From Rana temporaria (Eukaryota > Chordata > Amphibia > Anura > Ranidae), in the NCBI RefSeq assembly GCF_905171775.1, contig NC_053494.1, forward strand, positions 160,832,956-160,896,955: a DNA stretch of 64,000 nucleotides, given 5' to 3'. Below are positions 11,658-23,567 of the stretch, one piece after another. The notes beneath the pieces are model-generated. The model saw nothing but the letters and a program-made list of their open reading frames with translations. It was not told where the DNA came from and did not search any database. Made by a program: the position numbers and the translations under genes. The first letter of the stretch is position 1. Every line of letters starts with the position of its first letter.

Positions 11658-11860
11658 CAGGGGTGTCAGGGGTGTCAAACTTAATTTCATCGTGTGCCCT
11701 CAAAAGGGCCGGTTGTATCTGTAAGATTAGATGTCCAGCGCATCCCCTCCCCTTAGATGTCAAGAGCCACCCCACCATCAGAAGTTAAATCCCCCACTCT
11801 CCCTTATATCACAGTGCACCCCCCTTCCCTTATGCTGCTGCTGGGAAGAAGCTGGATGCA
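11658..11860 (+). mobile_element. hAT 5'-end fragment (CAGGGGTGTCAAAC)
   Basis: CAGGGGTGTC occurs twice in a row (11658 and 11667), the second continuing into AAACTTAATTTCATCGTGTG and GGGCCGGTTGTATCTGTAAG, typical of a CAGGGGTGTCAAAC hAT end. No matching right end was found, so it is a fragment with an uncertain right boundary. Confidence 0.5.
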
Positions 11861-12260
11861 CTGCTTGAAATCAGAAAGTAAGGGTCTGTAGTAGGACTAG
11901 AGGAGGGCTAGAGCTCTCCTGCAGCTGCAGGAGAGGTGCTAGGGTCACATGAAATGGCCTGGAAAGTGACACAGGGAAAGTGACACAGAACATCTGAAGA
12001 CTACCAGAAGTCACCTTGTCTACCCCTGACCTTCTTATGTAGGCCCTGTAGCTTAGTACATATAGCCTTGGAGGCCAGTGAAAGATTCCTTTAAAGTGAA
12101 TGACAGCAGAAAGTTGGGAATAGATAACATCAGGGAGCACGTCCGGCTGGGCAAAGCTACAGAAGGGAAATTTGGAGAGAGTGGCAGTATACTATATAGA
12201 AGGACCTACTCACCCCAGGCTCTCAGCTGTGAGTCATGCAAGTAATGGTGGATAGCCTAA
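11861..12260. other. No gene recognised
   Basis: Nothing recognisable was seen except a short TCTCCTGCAGCTGCAGGAGA palindrome near 11915. Confidence 0.35.
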
Positions 12261-12686
12261 TGCCGCGTACACACGATCGGAAATTCCAACAAGAAAACAG
12301 TGGATTTTTTTCCGACTGAATTTTGGCTCAGACTTGTGTTGCATACACACGGTCACACAAATGTTGTCGGAAATTCCAAACGTCAAGAACGCGGTGACGT
12401 ACAACATGTATGACGAGCCGAGAAAAATAAAGTTCAATAGGCAGTGTGGCTCTTCTGCGCTATTCCGAGCATGCGTGGATTTTTGTGTGTCGAAATTGCA
12501 TACAGATGATCGGAATTTCCGAAAATAACTTTTCTTGTCGGAAAAATTGAGAACCAGCTCTCAAATTTTTGTTGTCGGAAATTCTGACAGAAAATATCCA
12601 ATGGAGCCTACCCACGGTCGGAATTTCCGACTAAAAGCTCACATCGAACCTTTCTTGTCGGAATTTCCGATCGTGTGTACACGGCA
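12261..12686 (+). mobile_element. GTACACACGA-type MITE, GGAATTTCC module
   Basis: The ends read TGCCGCGTACACACGATCGG and, reverse-complemented on the right, TGCCGTGTACACACGATCGG. GGAATTTCC/GGAAATTCC modules recur about seven times, several beside a weakened ACACACGG/GATCGG motif. The core AACGCGGTGACGTACAAC and GAGCATGCGTGGA near 12388-12480 is shared with most other copies. Flanks are CTAA left and TTAG right, which are inverted rather than direct, so the target-site duplication is unresolved. It is non-coding. Confidence 0.85.
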
Positions 12687-13407
12687 TTAGGCTTAGGAAT
12701 GTAGGATACACTGGGAAGTGTTCCCAACTCTGTGGTGCTCCCAATGACAGGAATAAATGGAAGATGGCAAATATCTGTGTAATTATGCTCTGCACTGGAA
12801 AGGCTCCTGCATGATGTAATGTATATTCATGTTTTTTGTTAAATCTCTTCTTATTAAATTTGTTCTTTACATATAACATTTAACATGCCTTGACACTTAA
12901 AAGGTAGCTCGATACTACCTTCCTTTACTATGTGGTGGTTTCTCCGAATCCTCCCCCAAAAATAAAAAAGGGGGGGGGGCGGAAGGGAGAGCATAGAAAA
13001 GTGTTTGTGACTATAAAGAATGTTTTAATATATATGTATTCCTAGTACTATATAATTGTGATTTATGTTTCCTCTGTGCCTTCTTATATTTACTTATCTG
13101 TGATTCAGGTTTACCTCCCTTATCGAGAAATAAACACAAAAAAAAAAAAAAATATATAAAATTATGTTTAAGATGTTATAATTACATGTTTCTTCTTATT
13201 TATAATTGTAGTGTTCCCTTCTAAATTATACGTGTTTTCGGATCTTCCCCCTCCCCCCAAAAAGGGAAAGAAGAGAAAGAGAAAGAGAGAGGAAAAGAAA
13301 AAAAAAACCCACACATTCTCCCCCCCCCCCCTTAAAATACGTGAGGAGGATCGTTAGACACCTTCCCATATTCTTCTAGTGTCACATTCTCTGCTTAGAC
13401 ATATTAA

Positions 13408-14348
13408 CCACTTTTAACCGGACCATATTGCTGGTCAATGACCAGGCCACTTTTTTCGATTCGGCACTGCGTCGCTTTAACTGACAATTGCGCAGTCGTG
13501 CGATGTGCCTCCCAAACAAAGTTGGCGTCCTTTTTTTCCCCACAAATAGAGCTTTCTTTTGGTGGTATTTGATCACCTCTGCGGTTTTTAGTTTTTGCGC
13601 TATAAACAAAAATAGAGCGACAATTTAAAAAAAAAATTATATTTTTTACTTTTTGCTATAATAAATATCCCACAAAAATATATAAAAAAAAAAAAAATTT
13701 CCTCAGTTTAGGCCGAAACATATTCTTTTACATATTTTTCGTAAAAAAAAAAATAGCAATAAGCGTTTATTGATTGGTTTGCGCAAAAGTTATAGCGTTT
13801 ACAAAATAGGGGATAATTTTATGGCATTTTTATTAATATTTTTTTTTTACTAGTAATGGCGGCGATCAGCGATTTTTATCGGTACTGCGATATTATGGTG
13901 GACACTTTTGACACATTTTTGGGACCATTGGCATTTTTATAGCGATCAGTGCTATAAAAATGCATTGATTACTATAAAAATGCCACTGACAGGGAAGGGG
14001 TTAACACTATGTTCCCTGGGTGTGTTCCAACTGAAAGGGGGGGGTGGGACTGACATGGGGAAATGACAGATCATTGTTCATACATTGTATGAACAGACGA
14101 TAAGTCATTTCTCCCCCTGACAGGACCAGGAGCTGTGTGTTTACACACACAGCTCCCGGTTCTCGCTCTGTAACGAGCGATCGCGGGTGCCCGGGGGTGA
14201 TCGCGCCCGCCGGGCACGCGCGTCTGCGTCAGGGGCGAGCGGGGGGCGCGCGCGTGCCCCTATTGGCTGAATGGCGAGATGACGTATATCTACGTGATCT
14301 CGCCCAGCAGAGCCAACCGTATAACTGCGGCAGCTGGTCGGCAAGCAG
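13408..14348 (+). mobile_element. TTAACC element inserted in the L1 3' UTR
   Basis: TTAA flanks are at 13404-13407 and 14349-14352. The left end is CCACTTTTAACCGGACC; the right end, reverse-complemented, is CTGCTTGCCGACCAGCTGCC. The internal order matches 33992-34988: CGATTCGGCACTGCGTCGC, AATAGAGCTTTCTTTTGGTG, then TTTTTACTAGTAATGGCGGC and a GC-rich tail. It has no coding capacity. Confidence 0.85.
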
Positions 14349-14480
14349 TTAACAAAAGATACATAAAAACATACACATTAAAAATATAAGCTGTGGATTG
14401 TTCCCCATCTTTCTATTTTTTTTATAGTTCCTATCTCCTTTTCCGAGCTTCAAAGGCTTTTGGTTTTATCCATCTATTTC

Positions 14481-15229
14481 TTAGTTATAATTTTCCCAGA
14501 TTTCCCAGATTTTTTTAAATTTCTCCTGTTCATGTCTGATGTCATGTATCCATTTTTCTGCTCCCATTATTATAACTACTTCCCTTTTCCATTCTTGAAG
14601 GGTGGGGCATGTTGCTTGCTTCCAATAACTTGGTATTAATCTTTTGACCACATTTAATAAATGCGTTACAATGCTATTTTTAAAAGTTTTTATAGCTCTT
14701 GTGGTTCCATGGAACAGGAAGTGTAACGGTGTAAACTCCATTGTTTCCTCAGACATTTTCCTGATCCATGGCGCCACTTCCTCCCAAAAGATTCTTGTCC
14801 CTGGATATGCCCACCAAATGTGGAGGTATGTTCCCCTCTCCCCACACCCCCTCCAGCATCGGTCATCTCTTGTTGGATATATTTGAGCTAATCGCACCGG
14901 GGTGCGGTACCATCTAACCAAAAACGTATATTCCATTTCCTGAATGGCTGAGCTTGTGGAAGTGGCATGTGTAATTGTGATTATTTTTTTAGATTGTAAT
15001 GGGGGAATCTGCATCCTAGTTCTTTTTCACATTCTTTGATAAAGTAAGGAGTTGTTTTATTCTGTTCACTACATATTATTTTATACATTTGTGATAGTAA
15101 GTGGTCCGGTTTTAATATCTTTCTACATGTTTTTTCGAATATAGTTAGGGAGTTCAAAGTTCTTACTTGAGGGTCTAATCTTCTAAAAAAACTTTGCATC
15201 TGACTATATCTCCATCCTGCCATTACCAT
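14481..15229 (-). pseudogene. L1 ORF2 C-terminal remnant (dead)
   Basis: This is the C-terminal end of a non-LTR retrotransposon ORF2 protein, downstream of the reverse transcriptase domain. Two overlapping minus-strand frames, 14981-15229 (82 codons) and 14481-15014 (177 codons), lie in different phases, so a one-base frameshift separates what was one protein. Visible L1 hallmarks are AIQEMEY, TRWYRTPVRL-like wording (VRWYRTPVRL here), the cysteine-histidine cluster CWRGCGERGTYLHIWWAYPG, and ATCPTLQEWKREV near the end. The reverse transcriptase and endonuclease domains are absent through 5' truncation, so the copy cannot move itself. Both family and orientation are strongly supported. Confidence 0.9.
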
Positions 15230-15276
15230 ATCTCCTTGTGATGATACTAAATCTACCTGTAATGTATATTCATGTT

Positions 15277-15437
15277 AGTCGTGTTCTGTTTCAAAGATTT
15301 ACAGTAATGTGCTACAAAATGCATCTAAATGTGGACATTCCTTTATTTCAAGAGTTAGGCCTCAGACTGGGAATATTATGTGTGGGCCTGTGGTCAGGAG
15401 AAATGTGTCCAGAGACAATTATTTGGGTGTTATATCT
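15277..15437. other. Flank of the L1 insertion, nothing recognised
   Basis: The pre-insertion locus continues here from 12833 after the duplicated 19-mer. No gene or repeat was identified. Confidence 0.4.
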
Positions 15438-16330
15438 GTAGCACCCTGGAGTTTAGGCAGGGTTGCTCCTAAATTTACCTGCCAGCTACCTTAGCTAATT
15501 GTTAAGAATCAATTGATTTCTCCCTTAGTCTGGCATTGCTACACTTTTCTGCCGCTAGATGGCTGGGCACTTGGTGGCATTAGATAAGACAAGTGCAGTG
15601 CAAGTTCAGAGTATGAGTATATTGGGTGTCTCAGCCAATGGGCAGGGGTTTTCTTAAATCCCTTGGCCTTCTGAAAGAACCTATATATTTAGGTGGAGTC
15701 AGGTGATCAGTGTTCTGTACCACCTGGACGGCTGTCTAGGTGGCCGTGTGTTGTGCTGCCCGGGCTGCTAGGCCGGTGTTTGGGCCTATCCCGGGCACAT
15801 CTGTCTGCTAGGCTGTCTGAGGGCCTATCTAGAAGCAAAAGTGCAGCATAGGGTTGGGATTGTGGCTTGCAGTCCAACCAGAAGTGACGGTTCTGCCAGC
15901 CGGAGAGCCAGTCATGGTCGGAGGTAGAGGGGAAGCTGTCGTCACTAAGGGACCAACAACCTTATTACCAGGGACCACAGTGTGTAGCTGAAGCAAGTAC
16001 TGGAGAAGCATTCTCACCAACCGGGGACGGCGAAGAATTGGGAACTTCAGCGGGTATCAAGCCATGGACCCAGCCAGTGGAGGTGACGCTTGCAGAGCAG
16101 CCTTGTGTGTCAAGCCAGGGACCGAGCAGTCCAGTGGGGTGAAGCTTGAGAAGTATCTGGAGTGCCAAACTAGGGAACCAGCAGGGAATCGGGGGTGACG
16201 CTTAAGGAAGATACTACAGTGAAGATGGAGGAGCTCAAGGGATTCAGTGACAGTGAATCTAGGGACCCAGTGAGAGACTGGGAGCTCAGTGGGCTGAAGA
16301 ACTACAAGAAGTGATTGTAGTTGAAGTGAA
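15438..16330 (+). mobile_element. LTR-like or retroelement leader repeat (tentative)
   Basis: The block opens TGTAGCACCCTGGAG and goes on through GC-rich sequence with CTGCTAGGCCGG-type words and repeated ACCAGCAGGGAATC/GGGACC motifs, in the style of a long terminal repeat followed by untranslated leader. A matching right end (CTACA) or second copy could not be placed, so the boundary and the class remain uncertain. No gag or pol frame follows. Confidence 0.35.
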
Positions 16331-17955
16331 GGAACTGTTACAATTTGTGTTAGAAACTGTTAAAGACTGTTTCCATAGGAGTAAGCATTCCTACACATGA
16401 ATGTGGCATCTTGCTGGATGCCTTTCCCTGCATGGCTGTCCTCCTGTTGAAGTCTCGGAGTCTGCCAATTAACATTGCAACTATCTAAGGGTGTCCTGGC
16501 CTTAACCCTCTCCCTCAAAGTTCTAAGAGAAATGAAATCTCTTTGCATTCAAGAAGTGTCTGCCGCCCAAGGAATCTACCTTGCATTACACCCACTATGC
16601 CTTACAACCCACCATATACAGAAGGATGTCAACTATCTGTGGCCCTGGAGGTTCTTATTAGACTGAAGGAGGCCTGGGACCTTGCTACATATCTAATAAG
16701 AAGCAGAGTGGGACTTGTACAGCTTGGTGCCAACATCTGCCCCATATAGACAAACTAACCCTACACTGATGGAAATTTAGCCAGACCTTGTTGGACTGCT
16801 GGAAGTTTTTTGAGCGGGAGTAATTCCTCTATTGACTTCATTTGTGTGTTTTTATTATTATTATTATTATTCAGTCCTTTAGCTGAACTTCTTAGTTTGC
16901 CCTCCAGTTAAAATGTATCCTGAAAAAAAAGCATGTTAGTAAATAGCCCTTTATTTGTTGCATTATCAGATCATAAATACAATTGACAATTGTAATAAAA
17001 AATTATCCACGGCAATAACGTCCCCAAGGAAAAGCTGTCCATTTATTACATATAATTTCCAGATTTCCAGATCATCGTAATTCTTTACTGTTCAGGCATG
17101 TTTCGAGCAAGATTACTCTTTCAGCACTCCAGAATCCTGCACTCACACCAATAAAAATTTACTGTTAAACAATTGTGACAATTATGACTCTTGTATAACT
17201 TTATGTGTGTCTAAATATAAAGACCATTAAAGCGGTTTCACAGAGAGGCACATGCAGTCCTGAACGCCAGAGTATCATGTGTGCTTCATTTCAGTACGGA
17301 GCGCTGTGCTCAGCCACAGCATGGTGTGATATGCTATGTTTCATTTACTGTTGAGCCAAATGATATAATTCAAAAAACATTTCCCAATGATATTAATAAT
17401 CACAAAAATAGATGTGAGAAAAGTAAAACTAACTTCAGTTATATGATTCTGAGAAGACATCTGTGAGATATTGATTCGGACAGGATGAAGGCATCCATCC
17501 AGGGGAGGATCTATGGGGTCCCAGACCCCATAGTAATGTTTTTGACCCCCTTCAAGCCTATTCTTCTGCAACTCTCTGACAATAACTATAACCAGGAGGC
17601 AGAGTATTAGTGGTGTGCAGAAATGCATTTCAAGTCCCTTGGAGACTTCAGAGATAGTTTGCAAACAAATAAAATAATTTTTACTGAAATCAGTTGACCA
17701 GGGAAAAATCCAAGTACAAAAATCTCAGTGTTTAAAAAAAAAAACAAAAAAAACAGTTTAGGATAGTTGCAAATGAATGGGAAACTTTTCCAGCATAAAG
17801 GGTCAAAGATACACAATCATTAAAAACATATAATGGTTCTGTATATATACTGTAAGAGATATTACATATTTTTTTCTAATTATTAGTTATTTAATTATAC
17901 TGTATCATATACAAAAAGAACACATTCCATAAATGCCACCATACTTATATTTAGT
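16331..17955. other. No gene recognised
   Basis: A TTA microsatellite lies at about 16853-16873. The segment 16400-16760 may continue the repeat to its left. A short hairpin (CTATGGGGTC/GACCCCATAG) lies at about 17511-17532. No open frame looks like a real protein. Confidence 0.35.
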
Positions 17956-18334
17956 GTGTATATTTTACGAATCTCCCATAAAACCCCCCACCCCTTACCC
18001 CCCCCCCCCCCTTCTTACCCACCTCTCGTAAATCACCTCTCTAAGTTTTCTCTCTATTTCTCCCAGTTCTCCAAGTTCCCCCTATCTTATACTCCAACCA
18101 CTTCCGCATATCTCATCGTTTTCTTGAACAACTTCCAGTCTTTCCATCTATTTATCATTCCTTCCATTACCTCCTCTCTGCAGTATCTCAAGTATTCCAT
18201 GTTGTATGTCTCTTCTACCCTTACTAACCAATCCTTTATTGTGGAGATATTACATATTAATAGTTTAACTCTTGTTTTCAGCCAACATGGGAATCTTAGG
18301 TCTCTAAGATTCCGACTTGCAGCTCTGCATGTTC
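17956..18334 (-). mobile_element. L1 ORF2 extreme 3' fragment
   Basis: The minus-strand frame 18087-18377 carries L1 tail wording: LRDLRFPCWLKTRVKLL, then STIKDWLVRVEETYNMEYLR and a WKDWKLFKKTM ending just before the stop. A G-rich tract follows downstream on the minus strand (about 17990-18012), paralleling the L1 at 12834-15257. The upstream boundary near 18334 is where a GC-rich repeat begins, so the copy is truncated and dead. The first residues of the frame beyond 18334 belong to the neighbour. Confidence 0.75.
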
Positions 18335-18632
18335 GACTTCTTTCGAAAACGCCGTGACTCATGACGCGCCTACACAATACGGGGGGGGCGGGGCCTTATC
18401 CGCCGGGGGGAACTTTTTCTGAAAGGACGTCAATCATCTGAGCGACCTCCCAGAGGACATTCTTCAGCATAGAAACGCCTACTCCCGCGGGGAGAAGTAC
18501 CCGGAAGCCAGATTGCAAATATAGATTATACGGTATGTACAGCGTAAAAAATAAAAATAAAATGCGGACTGTACATGTTAGAAGTATAAAGAAGTTGGTC
18601 TGATATACATGTTATTTGGGCGAACCTCTGCT
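18335..18632 (+). mobile_element. T2-like element fragment, right end only
   Basis: The right end GGGCGAACCTCTGCT followed by TTAA (18633-18636) matches the right end of the complete element at 53316-53916. The ACGTCAATCATCT block (18428-18440) is shared with it too. The left half is missing, having been joined to the L1 fragment. Confidence 0.6.
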
Positions 18633-18636
18633 TTAA

Positions 18637-19558
18637 AGCAGTGATACTTCCCCTATCGGACGGCTCCATTCATCTAGTCTCTGAAACACCCGCTCTACAT
18701 GAAAGGGTGAATTAGTGTATGGTGTGTAGTGTATACGCTGCATTTTGATCAATTCTCTCTGATTTTGAGTCCTCCTGTCTCTGATTTTGAGTTCAGTGCC
18801 TTATATACGTGCCACCTAAAGCTGGCTATACACTAGCTAGCAGAATTTTTATTTTATGAACGTTTATTCGATTTTCTGATTGCTAATGGGGGTCAAATTG
18901 ATGTTCATTTTTGACTGCAGTGATGAGAAAATTCAAAGAACCCTGGTGGAAAATCTTTCTTTAATAAACAAATTTCTAACAGTGTATGCAAATTTCCTTC
19001 GTGAAAATCCATTCATTCCAAAATCAAATGTTAAAAGCAAATGACATTTTGAAGTACTTTTGAATGACATTTTTCAAACAAATGTTTGTTTGAATGTTCG
19101 TAAGGATGTTTCTTTCAGATTTACACGTTTAGCGCTTGAGCGTTATTTAATTTCAATGGTCAATATAAAATATTATTCTGGCTAATGAAATAGATTACCA
19201 TTCAAGCGCTTGATGTGCCTAAATGTGTTACACATGTTTACAAGCGTCAAGTGTTTTTTCTGCCAAAACATTTGCGGCCAGGAGGAAAGGCGTCTAGGAG
19301 ATATAGGAAAACGTCATGCACACTGGACATTTTGCTATCTTTCCTAGATGCCTTTCCTCCAGAGTTCCAGTCTGGGGTAAAAAAAATTAAATTCAGGAGG
19401 AGGGCACAGAAATGACGCACCTCGCCTTAACAGAAAGAAAAAAGATTACCCCATGAAAACAAGGTAAATCCAGCTAGAAAAAAACAGCCAGTGATTTTAT
19501 TTTGTTGTTCTGAAGCGGATTGTGTAAAGATGTAACTGTGGGTGGAACTCCGCTTTAA
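18637..19558. other. Dispersed-repeat fragments, no gene
   Basis: Around 18825-19140 a block with GCTGGCTATACACTAGCTAG and many AAAT/TTTG words resembles a diverged MITE. Around 19135-19420 a second block contains GCGCTTGA and CATTTGCGGCCAGG. Near 19545-19554 a GGTGGAACTCCGCT end precedes TTAA (19555-19558), the right end of an AGCGGAGTTCCACC element whose left part could not be placed. Confidence 0.4.
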
Positions 19559-19700
19559 AGGATAAGTTCAGCTCTCGGAACAAGTTGCATGTTCCACCCA
19601 TATTTAGGGAGGAACATGTAACATGTTCCAGCTCCTGCAGCCTCCTCCCTCTCTCTCTCTGCCTCGGTGTAACAGCAGGCAGGGGTCCACACGGCAGTGT
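19559..19700 (+). mobile_element. TTAA-flanked MITE fragment (AGGATAAGTTCAGCTC end)
   Basis: The same TTAA (19555-19558) that closes the element to the left opens AGGATAAGTTCAGCTCTCGG. An inner palindrome brings GCATGTTCC and GGAACATGTAACATGTTCC together (19588-19630). The right end was not found. Confidence 0.45.
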
Positions 19701-19931
19701 CATTCATTCACAATTTCCTGTAAATGGATAGACTACAACTACCAGTTCTGAACTGACGGTGAGAGAGAGTCTGCCAATCTGCCCTCTTACCTGACCTTGC
19801 TTTTCCCTACTTCCCCCTGCCTGATATTCTTTGTACATGGTTAGTTAGCTTATCTGCCATACAGTCATATTGCTACAAAGTTTGGTTATTGTTTTTTGGT
19901 TAGGTTACGCTGTATGTATGTGTTATATTTT

Positions 19932-20863
19932 TGTAGCACTACCCCCCAAGGAGCTGCTGGTTTAGATTTGGGCCTGCCGTTACCTTACTGTTCCACACGC
20001 TCGTTTCAGGGGTTGTCCTTGAAGAGTTGTCCATAAGAATGAACGCACCAACACAAAGTCTCTTTCAAAGGTTTTATTAAGCAAAGTTCTCCAACAGAGG
20101 GGTAGAGGGACAGGGAAAGACTCAGGTACTTTTGTTTTGCGGATCACGGGTACAACCTAGGTCCAGAGGATTAACTCAGCTCCACACTGGATTCCAGCAA
20201 CCACCAGATAGGCCTTCTCTCACCGGCCTAGCAGCTGATGTGAAGCTCGTCAAAGTCTCTGCCACAGACTTGATAAGTGTCGTCAGGCTGTCCCACGATC
20301 TTCTGCCACAAGATCATGTAACTGACTGCACACTCGATATAGTTCCAACAAAAGTTACACAGCTTACGGTGCCAAGAATCTTTCAGCCAGACCGGCAGCA
20401 CAGTGAGGTAAATCCGCCAGGGTAAGTCCATCAATTGAATCCCTCTGGTTCAGCTTCCTTCTATAGATAAGGACCATCCCTGGATCAGTAGGCCCCAGAA
20501 ACTCCTGGGCCTACTATCAGTTGCTAGACCTCAGGCCAGCCGGCCCCGAGGCTACAAACAGCACACACATCTCTGAGGCCAAGAGGGCCATCCAGTCGGG
20601 AGAGGAACCCCTCCCCAGAATGCACAACGGGTTGACCACGCCCCCTGAGCCTCTTCTGGTATAGAGATACCCAATATATCCAGCTTGTTGCCTTTCCAAC
20701 CATGACCATGACCAGCAACACCCACCGTCAGGGGGGAAACTTGTGCAACCCAGCTGAACTGAACAGAATCAACAATTTAGGATAATTATTCAGAGCCAAA
20801 ACTACTGCTCAGGCAACTATAATTTAACACATAGTGCCCACTCAATGGGAACAGGGCGCTACA
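19932..20863. mobile_element. Possible solo LTR, TGTAGC...GCTACA
   Basis: The 932-bp block starts TGTAGCACTACC and ends GGGCGCTACA, with TG/CA edges and short inverted termini. It is bordered by TTTT on both sides (or ATTTT if the last A is assigned to the flank). It is GC-rich, non-coding and of LTR size. The 60-97 codon frames inside are not recognisable proteins. No internal retroviral or retrotransposon genes lie beside it. Confidence 0.5.
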
Positions 20864-21785
20864 TTTTGCATGGTGTATGCTCGCTAATGTGTTGTCTGCA
20901 TTTAAATGTGGTATCTTCCTATGTGTATCTCATGTATCTGGTCCTACTAGATTACAGGTACAGTAACTGCTTCCTTTCTTCATTATAAAATGCTAAGGCC
21001 AAAGACCAGATGATATACATTTGGAAACTTTGAGTTTGTTGTCTGCCTTTTCAGCCGTTTCAGTCTTTTCTTTTTGTGTTAAGGTGGACCCAAACTCTGT
21101 GGTGTATTAGTGTTTATAGCAGAATTTAGGGATTTTTGTTACCAGTGATTTCAGGATTTGCCCATGAGCAACTATTAGAAAATATTGTGTGTTGTAATTT
21201 CTTTGCAGCCAAGAGGTATTGTTCATTTAATTAAGCCATTGGTGAAGATCGAGACTGAGGTGGCTTTGCTTTGTAGTCCCTCTTTTTAGAATTATTCAGG
21301 TAAGATCCTTGGGATGGTTACTGGAAAACGACAAATCCTATTTCTATGAGAAGTTCTTTGTATATTCCCATGAGCATCTGCTAGGTTTCCAAAACCTAAC
21401 CAGCCTTCCAAAATGTCTTCACCTCTGTTACCTATAGCAGCCACAGATGGTACTCAGTATACCCCACTTCCAACCAACTATAAGTCTACTGCCTCACAGC
21501 CTATTGTCCCTGTTCACATCAGTTGCACAAGCCCTGTAACATGCCCCATGGATTTTCTTTCCACAACCCATTATGTACAACAACTCCTCAGATAACCTAT
21601 TCGTCCCTATTCGTCCCTATTCGGCCACTACTAGCAGGCACTCTCAGCTCACTGCTGTTCTATTTCTGGCATCAACAAATAGCCTGATCAGTTCCCAACA
21701 GTTTCTAGTAGGAGTCCAGCTGTCAAACCAAAGAAGAAACAAAGGTTTTTCCCAGGCCATACTATTCAGACACTGTCCATGCCAA
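20864..21785. other. No gene recognised
   Basis: No transposon end was seen. Overlapping forward frames run into the minisatellite at 21786-21974 but have no family I recognise. A short duplicate TATTCGTCCC lies near 21599-21618. Confidence 0.35.
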
Positions 21786-21974
21786 CCTCAGACCAGTCTG
21801 CTCACCTGCCAGCCTCAGACCAATCTGCTCACCTGCCAGCCTCAGACCAATATGCTCACCTGCCAGTCTCAGACCAATCTGCTCACCTGCCAGCCTCAGA
21901 CCAGTTTGCTCACCTGCCAGCCTCAGACCAATATGCTCACCTGCCAGTCTCAGACCAGTCTGCTCACCTGCAAG
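21786..21974. repeat. Minisatellite, seven units of 27 bp
   Basis: Seven units of the form CCTCAGACCA(G/A)TCTGCTCACC-TGCCAG follow each other. Because 27 is a multiple of three, two forward frames remain open, giving a repeated DQSAHLPAS translation in one. Units 2-4 and 5-7 share the order of variants (ATATG then TCTC), which suggests a three-unit duplication. Confidence 0.9.
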
Positions 21975-22948
21975 CCATCAGTTTGTTCCTGTGTCAACAT
22001 TAGTTGTGACATTGTGAAATCATGGGCAGCTGTGTCTAGACTATCCATGTAAAGCGGCTATCTAGGCCTTTGAACACACATTTATGGTTCCTCTCCAGCT
22101 TCCCTAGCTTGGAAGTATGATTAGTAATGAATTTTCCCTTTGTTGTGCTTGAGGAGGCATCAAATGACCCCCTCTCACATAATTCCCTAACCAAATGGCA
22201 TTGTAGAACAATGGGGCTGGCTGTTTGGGCTTTTTAGTGCTTTGGTGTATTTCTCTTCCCCCCTAATGACACTAGATATATTTAGAGGCTGCTGGGTATT
22301 AGGTTTGGCAACCTGTAGGTTCAAATCTTAAACACACAATCACATTAATGATAATAAGTGAGAGCAAGTAAATGACTTCCCATAAATTGAATTGGATGTG
22401 TATTTTGGCAAAGCAAGGATGTGCTGCATAAACTAATAACTGCACAATAAAACAAAACACACAATTCAGCAGAGGATATGTGAAAGCTTCACTAAGTAGA
22501 TTGGTGCCAAATGTCTTTACAGAGCTTATCATTACTCTGATGGTATATAGAAATGGACTTTACACTACTCTATGGATAAACTAGCACCTTAGGCATATGC
22601 CCAGTAACAAGCATTGGCCTGGGGAATGTTTAAAAAATGTGTACATTATCCCCAAAATAAAAATTTCGATGACCTAAAAGACAACAGAAAAGGTTGTACA
22701 ATTGCAGGATTCACTGACAGGATGCATCTGCTATCTAACTTCTATGGCCAGTTATTGAAAGATAACCCTGGCCAAGGACCAGATTTACCATTAAGCACTG
22801 TAAACCTGTGCCTGTAGATGACAGAGGCGAATGGGGGTTTATTTTTTCCTGTATAGTTATCAGCCACAATTTTTTCTCCATTATCATTAAAAATAGATTC
22901 ATCTAATATAAATATATTTACATAGAGGGGCAGACTAGGATTTTAGGA
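21975..22948. other. No gene recognised
   Basis: No transposon end, exon or RNA gene could be supported here. Confidence 0.4.
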
Positions 22949-23485
22949 TAGGGTGACCAGACATCCCCAGTTTCAGGGGACAGTCCCCTGATTGAGGACA
23001 CTGTCCCTGGACCAAGTCTGTCCCTGGTTTTGTCCCCAGATTGGATTTAATAGGGGGCAGGGGCAATTTCAAAGACAATCAGTGCAGAATTAAAATAAAA
23101 AAAATAGAATTACACACCCCCGCTCTGCCGTGCCTACTAGCATAAGGGGGTTGTATTTTTCCCATTATCTGTGCCCCTTTCTGATGATCATGTGCTGGTC
23201 GGAGCAGAGGGAATATTTCTTCAGTTTCGGGCGCATGCCCATTCAGCTTCGCTCGCATGTTCTTCTGCCTTGGCTCAAATCCTGGCCAGCCACCTGCCTA
23301 TCTCCTTGCCTTCCCTGGCAGAGTGATCTTCCTCCGCTCCCCATCCAGTAGTAGCCGGGGCCCGAAGAGTAAGACTTAAGAGGCTGTGAGGCGGGCGGCG
23401 ACGGGCAGAGAGTCGCTGATTGTTGCCATTACTAGTAAAGAAAAAGTATGTCCCCGGATTTCATTTTAAAAATCTGGTCACCTTA
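22949..23485. mobile_element. Non-autonomous hAT, TAGGGTGACCAGA ends, exact TSD
   Basis: The left end is TAGGGTGACCAGACATCC and the reverse-complemented right end is TAAGGTGACCAGATTTTT. The 8-mer TTTTAGGA flanks both sides (22941-22948 and 23486-23493). The 537-bp element is non-coding; the 73-codon frame inside is not a transposase. Confidence 0.92.
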
Positions 23486-23567
23486 TTTTAGGACCCACCC
23501 AAGAAAGTTATGTTGTAGGACCCACCTGGCTAGCCCATCAATTTTTTTCAACATGATACAACTAAAG

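Larger units (their letters stand above)
12834..15257 (-). mobile_element. 5'-truncated L1 retrotransposon with 19-bp TSD
   Basis: The 19-mer TGTAATGTATATTCATGTT occurs at 12815-12833 and 15258-15276, exactly bracketing the insertion. A short T-run follows the left copy, as expected for the A-tail of a minus-strand insertion. The interval holds the ORF2 C-terminus (14481-15229), then a 3' untranslated part with G-rich and purine-rich tracts on the minus strand (13205-13335 and 12960-12990), resembling the G-rich tract in L1 3' UTRs. A TTAACC element (13408-14348) interrupts the 3' UTR and is therefore younger. Confidence 0.9.

Noticed and set aside
21573..22052. 159-codon frame with a 9-residue repeat as a secreted repeat protein
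   Set aside because: The repeat is a 27-bp minisatellite open in two frames and the flanking codons show no domain or signal peptide.
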